Shown: positions 17,371-25,367, counted from the first letter of the stretch. The stretch: 64,000 nt of DNA from a virus (IMGVR_UViG_3300009376_001085:1-64000); one strand, 5' to 3'. The notes: generated by a model not told the origin, from the sequence alone. Program-made: numbers and translations.

Positions 17371-17830
17371 TAAACGTATTTTTGTAACTTTTCAAAAAGA
17401 AGGATTACATAAATGGCCAGATGCTATTAATCATCCAGGAGTAGAATTTCTTGCAAATGAACATAGACATATGTTTCATTTTAGAGTAGATTTACAAGTA
17501 TTCCACGATGATCGTGAAGTAGAATTTATTCTTTTTAAACGTGAACTAGAAGGGTTATATACAGAAGGTACTTTGCAATTAGATTATAAATCATGTGAAA
17601 TGATGGCAGATGAACTAGGAGAATATATTCAAGAAAAATATCCTCATAGACATTTTAGTATTGAAGTATCTGAAGATGGCGAAAATGGTTGTTTGGTTGA
17701 ATTTATTAATATAAACCCAACTAATCCAATTAAGTTTAAAGAAGAATATCAACGAACCGAAGCTATTGGAAAAGTATATTCTGATGGCAGGGGTGGCACA
17801 TATCAAGTAGATGAACCTAGAAAATTTTAG
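17360..17830 (+). CDS. T-fold protein, possibly QueD-like (6-pyruvoyl-tetrahydropterin synthase family)
   Basis: A 156-residue protein. NEHRHMFHFRVDLQVFH resembles the HGH zinc-binding strand of QueD/PTPS, VEFILFKRELEGLY the following DF..LK block, SCEMMADELGEYIQE the long helix, and FSIEVSEDGENG the last strand. The catalytic Cys that precedes HGH in QueD is not seen at the usual place. QueD converts dihydroneopterin triphosphate to carboxytetrahydropterin, between FolE and QueE, both encoded within 6 kb. The context makes a QueD role likely, but motif divergence leaves an alternative T-fold function open. Confidence 0.42.
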   Translation: MKNNKRIFVTFQKEGLHKWPDAINHPGVEFLANEHRHMFHFRVDLQVFHDDREVEFILFKRELEGLYTEGTLQLDYKSCEMMADELGEYIQEKYPHRHFSIEVSEDGENGCLVEFININPTNPIKFKEEYQRTEAIGKVYSDGRGGTYQVDEPRKF

Positions 17831-18023
17831 AGAAATAATTGATGTATCTACTCACGTAGATGTAATCGGTGATTATGAAGTTCGTCGGTATAAGCAGAAC
17901 GGCGGATACATTATAATAGATGCATTAGGTGATTTTGTTATAATAACAGAAGATTGTGTCGATAAAGTATGTGGTGTAATATTTGGCGATTTAATAGACC
18001 AGAAAGTCATTTTAACAAACTAA
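17811..18023 (+). CDS. Small hypothetical protein, 70 residues
   Basis: ATG at 17811 lies inside the end of the QueD-like gene (20 nt overlap). Beta-rich, with YEVRRYKQNGGYIIIDALG and VDKVCGVIFGDLID. No family recognised. It ends 1 nt before the pyrF-like gene, so it sits in the same transcription unit. Confidence 0.55.
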   Translation: MNLENFREIIDVSTHVDVIGDYEVRRYKQNGGYIIIDALGDFVIITEDCVDKVCGVIFGDLIDQKVILTN

Positions 18024-18024
18024 C

Positions 18025-18684
18025 ATGAGCATAATAGTAGCATTAGATTATACTAATCCGTTAGAAGCACTAGAAATGGCCGCAAAGTTACGTGACCATG
18101 TCGACGGGTTTAAAATTAATCATGCGTTATGGAGCCAATCTGTGTATATTAAAGATTACACTGATAAAGAATTATTTATAGACTGCAAATTATGGGATAC
18201 ACCTAATACAATTAAAACTATAGTAGAAAAAATTATTGCCAAAGGTGCATCAATGACAACAATAAGTACCTTTAACAATCCCGAAGTATTTGATCTCCTT
18301 TCACAATATAATAACGATATTAGATTATTAGGTGTTACATCTTTAACATCGTGGTCATCTGTAGAAGAATTACAATTATATAAAGAAACTTCACATGATA
18401 TATGGAAAGAACATATAGGTAAAATAATACATAATTTTGATGGAATTGTATGTTCGGTTCCAGATTTGCATCATATTGATAGAATCGATCCTGATTATAA
18501 TTTAATTAGGGTTTGCCCAGGAATAAAATATGAAAAAACAGAACTTAAAGGACAATCAAAAACAGCAACACCAAGAGAAGCATACGAACTCGGTGCTGAT
18601 TACTTGGTTATTGGAAGATCTATTACTGAAGCGAGCGATCCAGTCGAGAAAGTAAAGGAGATATATGACAGTTTACATAGTTGA
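18025..18684 (+). CDS. pyrF: Orotidine 5'-phosphate decarboxylase
   Basis: A 219-residue TIM-barrel enzyme with the family signature FIDCKLWDTPNT (Asp53, Lys55, Asp58), N-terminal IIVALDY and C-terminal RVCPGIKYEKTE, ATPREAYELGADYLVIGRSI. It makes UMP from OMP, the last step of pyrimidine synthesis. Length and motifs match bacterial PyrF. In a phage it would boost UTP/CTP and dTTP precursors and fits with ThyX at 44250. It overlaps the next gene by 20 nt. Confidence 0.88.
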   Translation: MSIIVALDYTNPLEALEMAAKLRDHVDGFKINHALWSQSVYIKDYTDKELFIDCKLWDTPNTIKTIVEKIIAKGASMTTISTFNNPEVFDLLSQYNNDIRLLGVTSLTSWSSVEELQLYKETSHDIWKEHIGKIIHNFDGIVCSVPDLHHIDRIDPDYNLIRVCPGIKYEKTELKGQSKTATPREAYELGADYLVIGRSITEASDPVEKVKEIYDSLHS

Positions 18685-19777
18685 TTTAGAATCAGTTGAA
18701 TCTAGATATACATGTGAATGGAAATGGCATTTACCTGAACTAATAAAAGGATCTGTACCTATCGAAGGAGCAGACGACATACCTAAAGCAACTACCCCAG
18801 GTGCATTTTTAAACTTTGGTGGCACTAACATTTATAAAGCAAAACAAATAGAAACAATGGGTAGGATGTTCTGCGATGGTACAGTTAAAGCAGGAGATCA
18901 TTTTTTATTTACAGATGCTTGGCATCCAGGTATTATAACATTGAAGTATATGAGCGAACTGCTCCAAGTACCTGTAACAATTCATTCAATGTGGCATGCA
19001 GGATCGTATGATCCACATGATTTTTTAGGAAGGTTAATTAATGATAAGCAGTGGACTTTTGATTTTGAGCGGAGCATTTTTCATGCTTCAGATTATAACT
19101 ATTTTGCTACTAATTTTCATATTAAATTATTTGTAGAAACATTATTTAATTATACATTTACTGGAACATTTGAAGAATCAGCAGATGTGCCTAGTAACCA
19201 ATTCTTTCACGAAAAACTTAAAAGTAAAATAGTACGTACAGGTTGGCCAATGGAGTATTTAGAAGATGCTTCAAAGACAACATTATTTGATAACAATGTA
19301 CAACCGGAAAAAGAAAATTTAATAGTATTCCCACATAGAATAGCACCCGAAAAACAACCAGAGATATTTAGAGATTTAACAACGGCATTGCCTAAATACA
19401 AGTGGATAGTATGTCAAGATAAACAGTTGACAAAACCTGAGTATCATGCTATACTAAAGAGAGCAAAAATGGTCTTTAGTGCCAACTTACAAGAAACATT
19501 AGGTATTAGCCCATATGAAGGAGCATTAGTTGGGGCAATTCCATTGGTGCCAGATAGGCTTTCTTATAGTGAAATGTATGATTGGGAATTTAAATATCCA
19601 TCAGAATGGACTACAGATTGGGGCAATTATCAAAAACACAAAAAACAATTAATTGATGTAATCGTCCAAAGAATGGACAAATATAATGAGTTATATCCTA
19701 CAATAGTAGATGAAGCATATAAGTTATCACAAAACTTTTTTAGTTGCAAACCATTATTAGAAAAATTAAACACATGA
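18665..19777 (+). CDS. GT4-like glycosyltransferase
   Basis: A 370-residue protein whose second half looks like a GT-B fold donor domain: LIVFPHRIAPEKQPEIF, then AKMVFSANLQETLGISPYEG and ALVGAIPLVPDRLSYSEM, matching the E-x7-E region of GT4-type transferases. The first half has HSMWHAGSYDPHDF. It may glycosylate phage DNA bases, proteins or host surface sugars. It lies between pyrF and folE with overlaps on both sides, so a DNA-modification role is possible but not shown. Confidence 0.65.
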   Translation: MTVYIVDLESVESRYTCEWKWHLPELIKGSVPIEGADDIPKATTPGAFLNFGGTNIYKAKQIETMGRMFCDGTVKAGDHFLFTDAWHPGIITLKYMSELLQVPVTIHSMWHAGSYDPHDFLGRLINDKQWTFDFERSIFHASDYNYFATNFHIKLFVETLFNYTFTGTFEESADVPSNQFFHEKLKSKIVRTGWPMEYLEDASKTTLFDNNVQPEKENLIVFPHRIAPEKQPEIFRDLTTALPKYKWIVCQDKQLTKPEYHAILKRAKMVFSANLQETLGISPYEGALVGAIPLVPDRLSYSEMYDWEFKYPSEWTTDWGNYQKHKKQLIDVIVQRMDKYNELYPTIVDEAYKLSQNFFSCKPLLEKLNT

Positions 19778-20421
19778 TAAATTATGACGGAAAACGATGC
19801 AATGATAACATTAGTGATATAGTTACAGAAAAAGGTATTGCTAAAATAGAACGAAAAGTTGAAAAACGTTTTCAAAAGGTATTAGATGCATTGTTAATAG
19901 ATACAGAAAACGACCACAATACACAAGAAACCGCAAAACGTGTAGCAAAGATGTTAGTACGTGAAATCTTTGCTGGTAGATACGAACCTAAACCACGTAT
20001 AACTTCATTTCCAAATGCAAATCAATATGATCAACTTTATATTTCAGGACCGATTAAAATCCGTTCGACCTGTGCTCATCATTTTCAGCCTATTGTTGGT
20101 AATGCATGGATTGGTATATTCCCTGGTGAAAATGTTATTGGTTTATCAAAGTTTAATAGGCTAGTGGATTGGGTAGCAAGTAGACCACAAATACAAGAAG
20201 AAATGACAGTACAAATTGCAGATCTTATTGAAAAGGAAACACAAGCAAAAGGAGTTGCAGTAGTTATAAAAGCAGAACATATGTGTTTAACACATAGAGG
20301 TGTCAAAGAACACGAGAGTGATATGACTACATCTATTGTACGAGGATCTTTAAGAGAAGAAGAAACTCAAAAGCGTGAATTTTTTGCATTACTTAAAGGC
20401 ATGAAAGGATTTTCAGAATGA
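19774..20421 (+). CDS. folE: GTP cyclohydrolase I
   Basis: A 215-residue enzyme starting at the ATG that overlaps the glycosyltransferase stop (ATGA). Zinc and active-site residues are visible: Cys100 and His102/103 in IRSTCAHHFQPIVG, Cys171 in EHMCLTHRGVKE. It converts GTP to dihydroneopterin triphosphate, the entry to 7-deazaguanine and folate synthesis. With QueE, a QueD-like and a QueC-like protein plus DpdA in the window, preQ0 production for DNA modification is the likely purpose. Confidence 0.92.
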   Translation: MINYDGKRCNDNISDIVTEKGIAKIERKVEKRFQKVLDALLIDTENDHNTQETAKRVAKMLVREIFAGRYEPKPRITSFPNANQYDQLYISGPIKIRSTCAHHFQPIVGNAWIGIFPGENVIGLSKFNRLVDWVASRPQIQEEMTVQIADLIEKETQAKGVAVVIKAEHMCLTHRGVKEHESDMTTSIVRGSLREEETQKREFFALLKGMKGFSE

Positions 20422-20642
20422 AAGCAAAACTTGAATTTAATTTGCCCGAAGACAAAGATGAATTTAATGTTGCATCCAACGCAATGGATTGGGCATTAAT
20501 AGCATGGGATATTGAACAACAATGTCGTGATTGGGTTAAATATGATAATCATCAATTCAAATCCATTGAAGAAGCCTTGCAAGGTGTAAGGGATATTATT
20601 AATGAAGCAATGGCCGAAAAAGGAGTGAGATTTCCATTATGA
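20418..20642 (+). CDS. Conserved-looking small phage protein
   Basis: A 74-residue acidic protein of the style MKAKLEFNLPEDKDEFN...WALIAWDIEQQCRDWVKY. From memory, this pattern is frequent in many phages next to replication or nucleotide genes and has no assigned function. It overlaps folE and the next gene by 4 nt each. Confidence 0.65.
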   Translation: MKAKLEFNLPEDKDEFNVASNAMDWALIAWDIEQQCRDWVKYDNHQFKSIEEALQGVRDIINEAMAEKGVRFPL

Positions 20643-20950
20643 GTGTTAGAGTAAGATTTTTATGGGAAGCCGAAGGGCTTTATGACGACGAAGAAGAAGA
20701 TGTTGGACCAATAGAATTAGAAACATATTATGATGCGGAAACATGGCAAGAAGCATGTGATGATGCCGCTGACTGTTATGATTGGGACGATGAAGATTGC
20801 ATTAATTTTGAAGCAAAGAGTGATTTGTGTGAAACTACTCGATCACTTACAAAAATACTAATACAAGAAGACGGCAAAGAAGAAGTAGAAGCAGACGACG
20901 AAGTACGTGAATACTATTTTAAAGCCGAAGAAAAAGCGATGGGAGTATAA
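20639..20950 (+). CDS. Extremely acidic hypothetical protein
   Basis: A 103-residue protein with about 35 Asp/Glu and about 9 Arg/Lys, so net charge is around -26. Acid runs include YDDEEEDVG and YDWDDEDC. No family recognised. Strongly acidic small phage proteins sometimes mimic DNA to block restriction or DNA-binding proteins. That is only a possibility here. Overlaps neighbours on both sides. Confidence 0.6.
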   Translation: MSVRVRFLWEAEGLYDDEEEDVGPIELETYYDAETWQEACDDAADCYDWDDEDCINFEAKSDLCETTRSLTKILIQEDGKEEVEADDEVREYYFKAEEKAMGV

Positions 20951-21183
20951 TGCCTTGGAACCCAGAACATTATATGAAAAACAAAGTTAAGATGGAGGTT
21001 GGGTACCTACACTGGATAGATCCACCTAGTGGTTGGAAATATGGTTTTCCAAAAATTTTACCAAATAATATAACAAATACTCTAGAATGGTTAGTAGACA
21101 ATGGCTATCCTCAAGAAGAAATTGATAAGTTTGGTGACCAATTTGTATGCAGGCATTGGATAGAGGAGGAAGGAACGCAATGA
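20950..21183 (+). CDS. Small hypothetical protein, 77 residues
   Basis: ATG at 20950 shares a base with the previous stop and is preceded by GGGAG. Features WIDPPSGWKYGFPKIL and LEWLVDNGYPQEEID. No family recognised. Overlaps the next start by 4 nt (ATGA). Confidence 0.6.
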   Translation: MPWNPEHYMKNKVKMEVGYLHWIDPPSGWKYGFPKILPNNITNTLEWLVDNGYPQEEIDKFGDQFVCRHWIEEEGTQ

Positions 21184-21365
21184 CAGTAATAGATATTAAA
21201 AATTTAAACACCACAGAAATAAAACAAGTAAAAGAATGGTGTGAACAAGAATTACAATTTCGGGAAAATGTAGGCAAGGAAATAGAACGCCGAGCACAAA
21301 CAGATAATGGTATTCGAAATTATCCTGAAGGTTGTTTTGAATATTCAATTACACAAAAACCATAA
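21180..21365 (+). CDS. Small hypothetical protein, 61 residues
   Basis: Start chosen at ATG 21180, which overlaps the preceding stop; a non-ATG start at 21147 is less likely. The sequence is helical and charged (IKQVKEWCEQELQFRENVG). Its stop codon is the first base-paired part of the candidate RNA structure at 21363-21428. Confidence 0.55.
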   Translation: MTVIDIKNLNTTEIKQVKEWCEQELQFRENVGKEIERRAQTDNGIRNYPEGCFEYSITQKP

Positions 21366-21428
21366 AGAATAGAGGTGGCCCGGGGACTCCAGACAGGAGT
21401 TCTGGCTCCTGGTTCTTTACAGGTCACC
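21363..21428 (+). promoter_or_regulatory. Candidate structured leader RNA (H-type pseudoknot)
   Basis: A GC-rich island in the 79-nt gap before the phosphoribosyltransferase. Stem A pairs TAAAGAAT (21363-21370) with GTTCTTTA (21412-21419), ending in one G-T wobble. Stem B pairs GGTGGCC (21374-21380) with GGTCACC (21422-21428). The stems interleave, so together they make a pseudoknot. Between them CAGGAG/CTCCTG (21395-21400, 21407-21412) can form a hairpin, which competes at one base with stem A and with an alternative CCAGA/TCTGG hairpin. AAGGA, the ribosome site of the next gene, follows directly. It may be a riboswitch or translational operator; no known class recognised. Confidence 0.5.
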
Positions 21429-21444
21429 ACTTTAAGGAATATAA

Positions 21445-21963
21445 ATGAAAAAAATATATTATACATGGCAACAAATAGAATTTTTACTTCATGAAATTAT
21501 GCGGAGTATGAAAGATTGGCAACCTGATTATGTAGTAGGTATTGTTAGAGGAGGATGTTTCCCTGCAGGAATGTATAGTCATTATTCAGGTGTACCAATG
21601 TATACGTTAAAAGTACAATTAGCAGACGGAATAGGAGAACATACCGAAGATGATACAGAATGTAATGCATGGATGTCCGAAGATGCATATGATGGTAAAA
21701 ATATTCTTGTCTTTGATGATATTAACGATAGCGGATCTACTTTTAATTGGATTAAAAGGGATTGGCGACAAGGTAATTTACCAGCAGATCCTAAATGGCA
21801 AAATGATATGATATTTGGTAATAATGTTAGAACTGCATGTTTAATAGATAATGGACCGAGTGACTTTGATTGCGATTATTCGGGTACAACAATTAATAAA
21901 GTAGATGATCCTTGTTGGATTGTTTTTCCGTGGGAGGAATGGTGGAATCCGAACAGCAATTAA
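21445..21963 (+). CDS. Type I phosphoribosyltransferase
   Basis: A 172-residue protein with the PRPP-binding motif ILVFDDINDSGSTF (about residues 89-102) and an N-terminal VVGIVRGGCFPAGM loop, as in xanthine/hypoxanthine-guanine transferases. It would attach a ribose-5-phosphate to a nucleobase. It might salvage purines, or recycle 7-deazaguanine bases, which is speculation. It is preceded by the possible structured RNA and AAGGA. Confidence 0.8.
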   Translation: MKKIYYTWQQIEFLLHEIMRSMKDWQPDYVVGIVRGGCFPAGMYSHYSGVPMYTLKVQLADGIGEHTEDDTECNAWMSEDAYDGKNILVFDDINDSGSTFNWIKRDWRQGNLPADPKWQNDMIFGNNVRTACLIDNGPSDFDCDYSGTTINKVDDPCWIVFPWEEWWNPNSN

Positions 21964-22316
21964 AAAAATGGCAGGATGCACCTTGGCCAGATGATAATAT
22001 AGTGCATGAAGAAAGTAGATTTATAGTATATAAAGATGGTTTTCCAGTAACAGAAGGCCATTTATTATTTGTGCCTAAAACATTAGAACATGTAAATATT
22101 ATACAATGTTTTGCGGCGGCATACAATTGGGGCAATAATGGAGTTGTAAATGGAGATTTTGAAGCGTATAATATTGGGTATAATAATGGTGCCGATGCGG
22201 GTCAAACTGTTTTTTGGCCACATATTCACCTTATACCAAGACGTAAAGGAGATGTCGAAGATCCGAGAGGCGGTATCAGACATGTCATCCCATGCAAAGG
22301 AAATTACCAGGTATAA
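21939..22316 (+). CDS. HIT-family nucleotide hydrolase/transferase-like protein
   Basis: A 125-residue protein starting at ATG 21939 behind GGGAGG. It has EGHLLFVPK and the HIT block GQTVFWPHIHLIPRR. The first His of the usual HxHxH triad is Trp, while the last two His, which include the catalytic one in the family, are kept. HIT proteins cleave nucleoside phosphoramidates or dinucleotides. It overlaps the phosphoribosyltransferase by 25 nt. Confidence 0.7.
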   Translation: MVESEQQLKKWQDAPWPDDNIVHEESRFIVYKDGFPVTEGHLLFVPKTLEHVNIIQCFAAAYNWGNNGVVNGDFEAYNIGYNNGADAGQTVFWPHIHLIPRRKGDVEDPRGGIRHVIPCKGNYQV

Positions 22317-22572
22317 AGATAGTATTCCTAAATTATTATTTTTAACTACCGGTAAATTGACACAAGATTTTGAAAGTGCAGAATCTTTTGTTACCCAGGC
22401 AAATTTAACTCTAAGAGCAGATGATAAAACATTTATATTTGATTTTGCATCAGACGATAATATAACAATAGCAACAAAATTTCAAATACTAGACGAACAT
22501 GGTAATCCTCTTATTAGTACTAATGGTCTTCAAGATACGATGGGACCACCATTAAGTGATACTATAAACTAA
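22282..22572 (+). CDS. Hypothetical protein, 96 residues
   Basis: Start is uncertain. The frame is open from 22150, but an ATG at 22282 with GAGAGG 11 nt upstream gives a normal overlap with the HIT gene. The protein has LLFLTTGKLTQDFESAES and a beta-rich end. No family recognised. Confidence 0.5.
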   Translation: MSSHAKEITRYKDSIPKLLFLTTGKLTQDFESAESFVTQANLTLRADDKTFIFDFASDDNITIATKFQILDEHGNPLISTNGLQDTMGPPLSDTIN

Positions 22573-22601
22573 TTGACAAAATGGAAAATAAAACGTATAA
22601 T
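22573..22601 (+). promoter_or_regulatory. Sigma70-type promoter overlapping a gene start
   Basis: TTGACA at 22573-22578 and TATAAT at 22596-22601, spacer 17 nt. The -10 lies inside the AbrB-like ORF beginning at 22581, so a transcript from it (start near 22608) would miss that ATG but carry queE and the FEN nuclease. Confidence 0.6.
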
Positions 22602-22763
22602 ATAAATGTAAGTGATCTTCAAGTAGAAGATGACGGTAAAACTGTAGTGTTACCTCTAGATGCACAAAAGGCATTAGGTTTAAAAGAAAATGATAAAGTT
22701 ATCCTTAAAAAAATAGCAAGAGGTGATAAAGCAATATTTGAAATAATAACAGATGAAAATTAA
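22581..22763 (+). CDS. AbrB/MazE-like small protein
   Basis: A 60-residue protein with VVLPLDAQKALGLKENDKVILKK, which resembles the AbrB/SpoVT swapped-hairpin domain (LPKEVRxALGLxxGDxV). Such domains bind DNA as regulators or antitoxins. No ribosome site is seen, so it depends on upstream translation, and an internal promoter overlaps its start. It overlaps queE by 11 nt. Confidence 0.5.
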   Translation: MENKTYNINVSDLQVEDDGKTVVLPLDAQKALGLKENDKVILKKIARGDKAIFEIITDEN

Positions 22764-23592
22764 ATATTCAGAAGCATTTTATAGTATACAAGGAGAAGGT
22801 CGTTGGGTAGGAACTCCTAGTGTCTTTTTGCGTATGTTTGGATGCAATTTTGAATGTAGAGGATTTGGTCAAGGTAAAGATAAATCTAAATGGATACCAA
22901 AGGATCAAATGCCACATGTTACAGATCCAAATAGACTTAATTATAAATCATATCATGATCTTCCTGTTCCAGAAATAGGATGTGATACAAGTGCATCTTG
23001 GTCACATTTATATAAACACATTGCAACTAACGAGGAAAACTCTGTAGTTGCGAAAAAATTATTAAATTTAACACCACATAAAAACTGGAATGGTATACAT
23101 TTAATTCTTACTGGTGGTGAACCTATGCTTTGGCAAAAAACGTTACCTGATTTATTATCACAAGAAGAATTTGCAGGATTGGAACATATTACAATTGAAA
23201 CAAATGCGACACAAGAATTAACTCCTTTCTTTAAAAATTTTTTAAATGCACGTAAAATACATATAACTTGGTCGTGTAGTCCTAAATTATGGATTAGTGG
23301 TGAGGATTGGAAAAATGCAATAAAGCCTGAGGTTGTACAAGAATATAATAGAGTACGAAATAGCGAGCTGTATTTAAAATTTGTAGTACAAGATAAAGAA
23401 GATATAAAAGAAGTAAAAACAGCAGAACATGCCTATGGATTAAATGTTCCGGTATATTTAATGCCATGTGGCGGTACAGTTGAAGGGCTAGAACTTACAG
23501 AAAAAGATGTTGCTGAACTTGCGTTAGAATATGGATATAGATTTAGTCCTAGATTACATGTACACTTGTTCGGAAACGCATGGGGAACATAA
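22753..23592 (+). CDS. queE: 7-carboxy-7-deazaguanine synthase (radical SAM)
   Basis: A 279-residue protein with N-terminal SEAFYSIQGEGRWVGTPSVF, typical of QueE, then FGCNFECRGFG and, after an insertion of about 45 residues, IGCDTSASW. So the third iron-sulfur Cys comes late, giving a Cx3C...C pattern as in several phage and Burkholderia-type QueE. ILTGGEPMLW is the SAM-binding GGE motif. It converts carboxytetrahydropterin to 7-carboxy-7-deazaguanine. The C-terminus RLHVHLFGNAWGT is also QueE-like. Works with FolE and the QueD-like protein. Confidence 0.88.
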   Translation: MKIKYSEAFYSIQGEGRWVGTPSVFLRMFGCNFECRGFGQGKDKSKWIPKDQMPHVTDPNRLNYKSYHDLPVPEIGCDTSASWSHLYKHIATNEENSVVAKKLLNLTPHKNWNGIHLILTGGEPMLWQKTLPDLLSQEEFAGLEHITIETNATQELTPFFKNFLNARKIHITWSCSPKLWISGEDWKNAIKPEVVQEYNRVRNSELYLKFVVQDKEDIKEVKTAEHAYGLNVPVYLMPCGGTVEGLELTEKDVAELALEYGYRFSPRLHVHLFGNAWGT

Positions 23593-23945
23593 TGAAAATA
23601 TTTGATAAAATTAAAGATAAGTTTAAAAAGAAAGAACCACCTAAGCCTAAACCCAAAAAAGTCGATCCTAAGGATAGCAAAGAACCTTGGGTAGATGTAT
23701 TAAATGTTAAATTGGATGCAGATAATCCATCTCAAGGTTTTTTTGAATTAGATTGGAATGAACCTTTTGTAGCAATGTTGCGAGAAAATGGTTATGAAGG
23801 TAGTGAAGACGAAATGATAGTAGACAAATGGTTTAGTGATTTATGTAAAACTATTGTTAGGGAAGAAATAGAAGATGAATATGATCTTTTAGGTGAAGCC
23901 CCTAATATTGTTCAACTCAAAGATGGGCGAAAGATAATCGAATGA
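23592..23945 (+). CDS. Hypothetical protein with Lys/Pro-rich N-terminus
   Basis: A 117-residue protein starting at ATG 23592, which shares a base with the queE stop. Residues 5-35 are Lys/Pro-rich, the rest is acidic (FFELDWNEPFVAMLRENGY). From memory, the pattern appears in marine T4-like phages without known function. It overlaps the nuclease gene by 4 nt. Confidence 0.6.
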   Translation: MKIFDKIKDKFKKKEPPKPKPKKVDPKDSKEPWVDVLNVKLDADNPSQGFFELDWNEPFVAMLRENGYEGSEDEMIVDKWFSDLCKTIVREEIEDEYDLLGEAPNIVQLKDGRKIIE

Positions 23946-24925
23946 CATATATTCTTGTTGATACAACCAATATGTTTTTTAGAGCAAAACATGTTGTAAG
24001 AGGAGATGATCTTGATACAAAAGTTGGTATGGCTTTGCATATTATGTTTACATCAATAAACAAAGTATGGAGAGATTTTACCGGTAGTCATGTTGTATTT
24101 TGTTTTGAAGGCCGATCGTGGCGTAAAAATGAATATGAACCTTATAAACGCAATAGACAAGAAAAACGTGATGCTCTTACTTCAAAAGAGCAAAAAGAAG
24201 ATGAATATTTTTTCGAAAAGTTTGGGGAATTTCAAACTTTTTTATCTGAAAAATCAAATTGTTCTGTTTTGCAAAATAAAGATTGCGAAGCAGACGATAT
24301 GATTGCTCGTTGGATACAATTACATCCCGAAGATAAACATGTTATTGTTTCGAGTGACTCTGATTTTTTTCAACTTATATCAGATAATGTGCAAATTTAT
24401 AATGGCATAACTGATACCACAATAACAAAGGAAGGATATTATGATGGGAAAGGTAAACTTAGTATTGATAAGAAAACCGGACAACCAAAAGAAGCACCTA
24501 ATCCTAGATGGCTTCTTTTCGAGAAGTGTATGCGTGGCGACACCTCCGATAATATTTTTAGTGCTTACCCTGGTGTACGTAAAAAAGGAACTAAAAACAA
24601 AGTGGGGTTACTTGAAGCATTTGATGATAGAAATAAGCAAGGATATAATTGGAACAATCTCATGCTTCAACGTTGGACGGATCATGAGGGTGAAGAACAC
24701 CGAGTGTTGGATGATTACGAAAGGAACAGAAAACTCATTGATCTTTCTGAGCAACCAAAATGGGTTAAAACAGCAATGGATGAGACTATTACAAAAGTTG
24801 TCCAAAAAGACAAAATACCACAGGTTGGCATACATTTCATGAAGTTTTGTGGTAAGTATAATTTAGATAGGGTAGGTCAACAAGTTCAAGATCATGCTTT
24901 ATATTTAAATGCTGGATATAATTAA
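23942..24925 (+). CDS. rnh: 5'-3' exonuclease of T4 RNase H/FEN type
   Basis: A 327-residue flap nuclease with YILVDTTNMFFRAK at the N-terminus, CFEGRSWRKNEYEPYKRNR, then the acidic metal-binding motifs CEADDMIARW and VSSDSDFFQLI. T4 RNase H (305 residues) removes RNA primers and 5' flaps during lagging-strand synthesis. It probably works with the gp43-like polymerase and gp45-like clamp. Genes before and after overlap by 1-4 nt. Confidence 0.87.
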   Translation: MTYILVDTTNMFFRAKHVVRGDDLDTKVGMALHIMFTSINKVWRDFTGSHVVFCFEGRSWRKNEYEPYKRNRQEKRDALTSKEQKEDEYFFEKFGEFQTFLSEKSNCSVLQNKDCEADDMIARWIQLHPEDKHVIVSSDSDFFQLISDNVQIYNGITDTTITKEGYYDGKGKLSIDKKTGQPKEAPNPRWLLFEKCMRGDTSDNIFSAYPGVRKKGTKNKVGLLEAFDDRNKQGYNWNNLMLQRWTDHEGEEHRVLDDYERNRKLIDLSEQPKWVKTAMDETITKVVQKDKIPQVGIHFMKFCGKYNLDRVGQQVQDHALYLNAGYN

Positions 24926-25350
24926 TGACAAATGAAGAAAAAGAAAAAATAAGAAAACATGCTGAATTAAATATTAAAATGCAGTTATACCAACAACCTG
25001 TATTTCCGTATTATCAATCAATGGGTGTTAAAGAATTTTTTTATCCAGTACAATCAAATGACGAACTTATAGGTTTTTTACATATATGGTGGAACAAAGA
25101 CAAGATGTCAGGTATAGTCCAGGGAGGGCACGAGGCAAAAGGTTTTTGGGAAACAACATGGTATGATAATATAGAAGATAAACCAAAATTAGAAGATAAT
25201 GGCATAAAAATAGATTATCACAAGTTACAATTAATTGCCCAAGAAAAAGAAAGAGAACGCCATGAAAAAATAGCGTTACGACTGAAACAAGAAGAAAAAC
25301 TCCAAAAACTCACTGCTCCCGCCGGTATACTCAAAAAATATCTATCTTAA
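24925..25350 (+). CDS. Hypothetical protein, 141 residues
   Basis: Starts on the last base of the nuclease gene. The middle has LIGFLHIWWNKDKMSGIV and the C-terminus is a charged helix (EKERERHEKIALRLKQEEK). No family recognised. Its stop lies in the centre of a 22-bp palindrome. Confidence 0.6.
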   Translation: MTNEEKEKIRKHAELNIKMQLYQQPVFPYYQSMGVKEFFYPVQSNDELIGFLHIWWNKDKMSGIVQGGHEAKGFWETTWYDNIEDKPKLEDNGIKIDYHKLQLIAQEKERERHEKIALRLKQEEKLQKLTAPAGILKKYLS

Positions 25351-25359
25351 GATAGATAT
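25338..25359. repeat. Perfect 22-bp palindrome
   Basis: ATATCTATCTT followed directly by its reverse complement AAGATAGATAT, no spacer. It covers the stop codon of the 141-residue gene and lies just before an ATAAATA box and an AAGGAG site. It may be an operator for a dimeric regulator; no T-run follows, so a terminator is unlikely. Confidence 0.6.
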
Positions 25360-25360
25360 A

Positions 25361-25367
25361 ATAAATA
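25361..25367 (+). promoter_or_regulatory. Putative late promoter box (ATAAATA)
   Basis: ATAAATA lies 21 nt before ATG 25389, with AAGGAG at 25373-25378 in between. If used as in T4, transcription would start near 25373. It is the first gene of the envelope-related block. Confidence 0.4.

Noticed and set aside
21374-21428. tRNA-like closing stem GGTGGCC/GGTCACC
   Set aside because: The element is only 55 nt, lacks T- and D-arm features, and a 7-nt loop in the middle does not have U33. Treated as a regulatory RNA candidate instead.
24441-24842. 133-codon plus-strand ORF inside the nuclease gene
   Set aside because: Out-of-frame shadow; the nuclease has catalytic motifs and proper overlaps.
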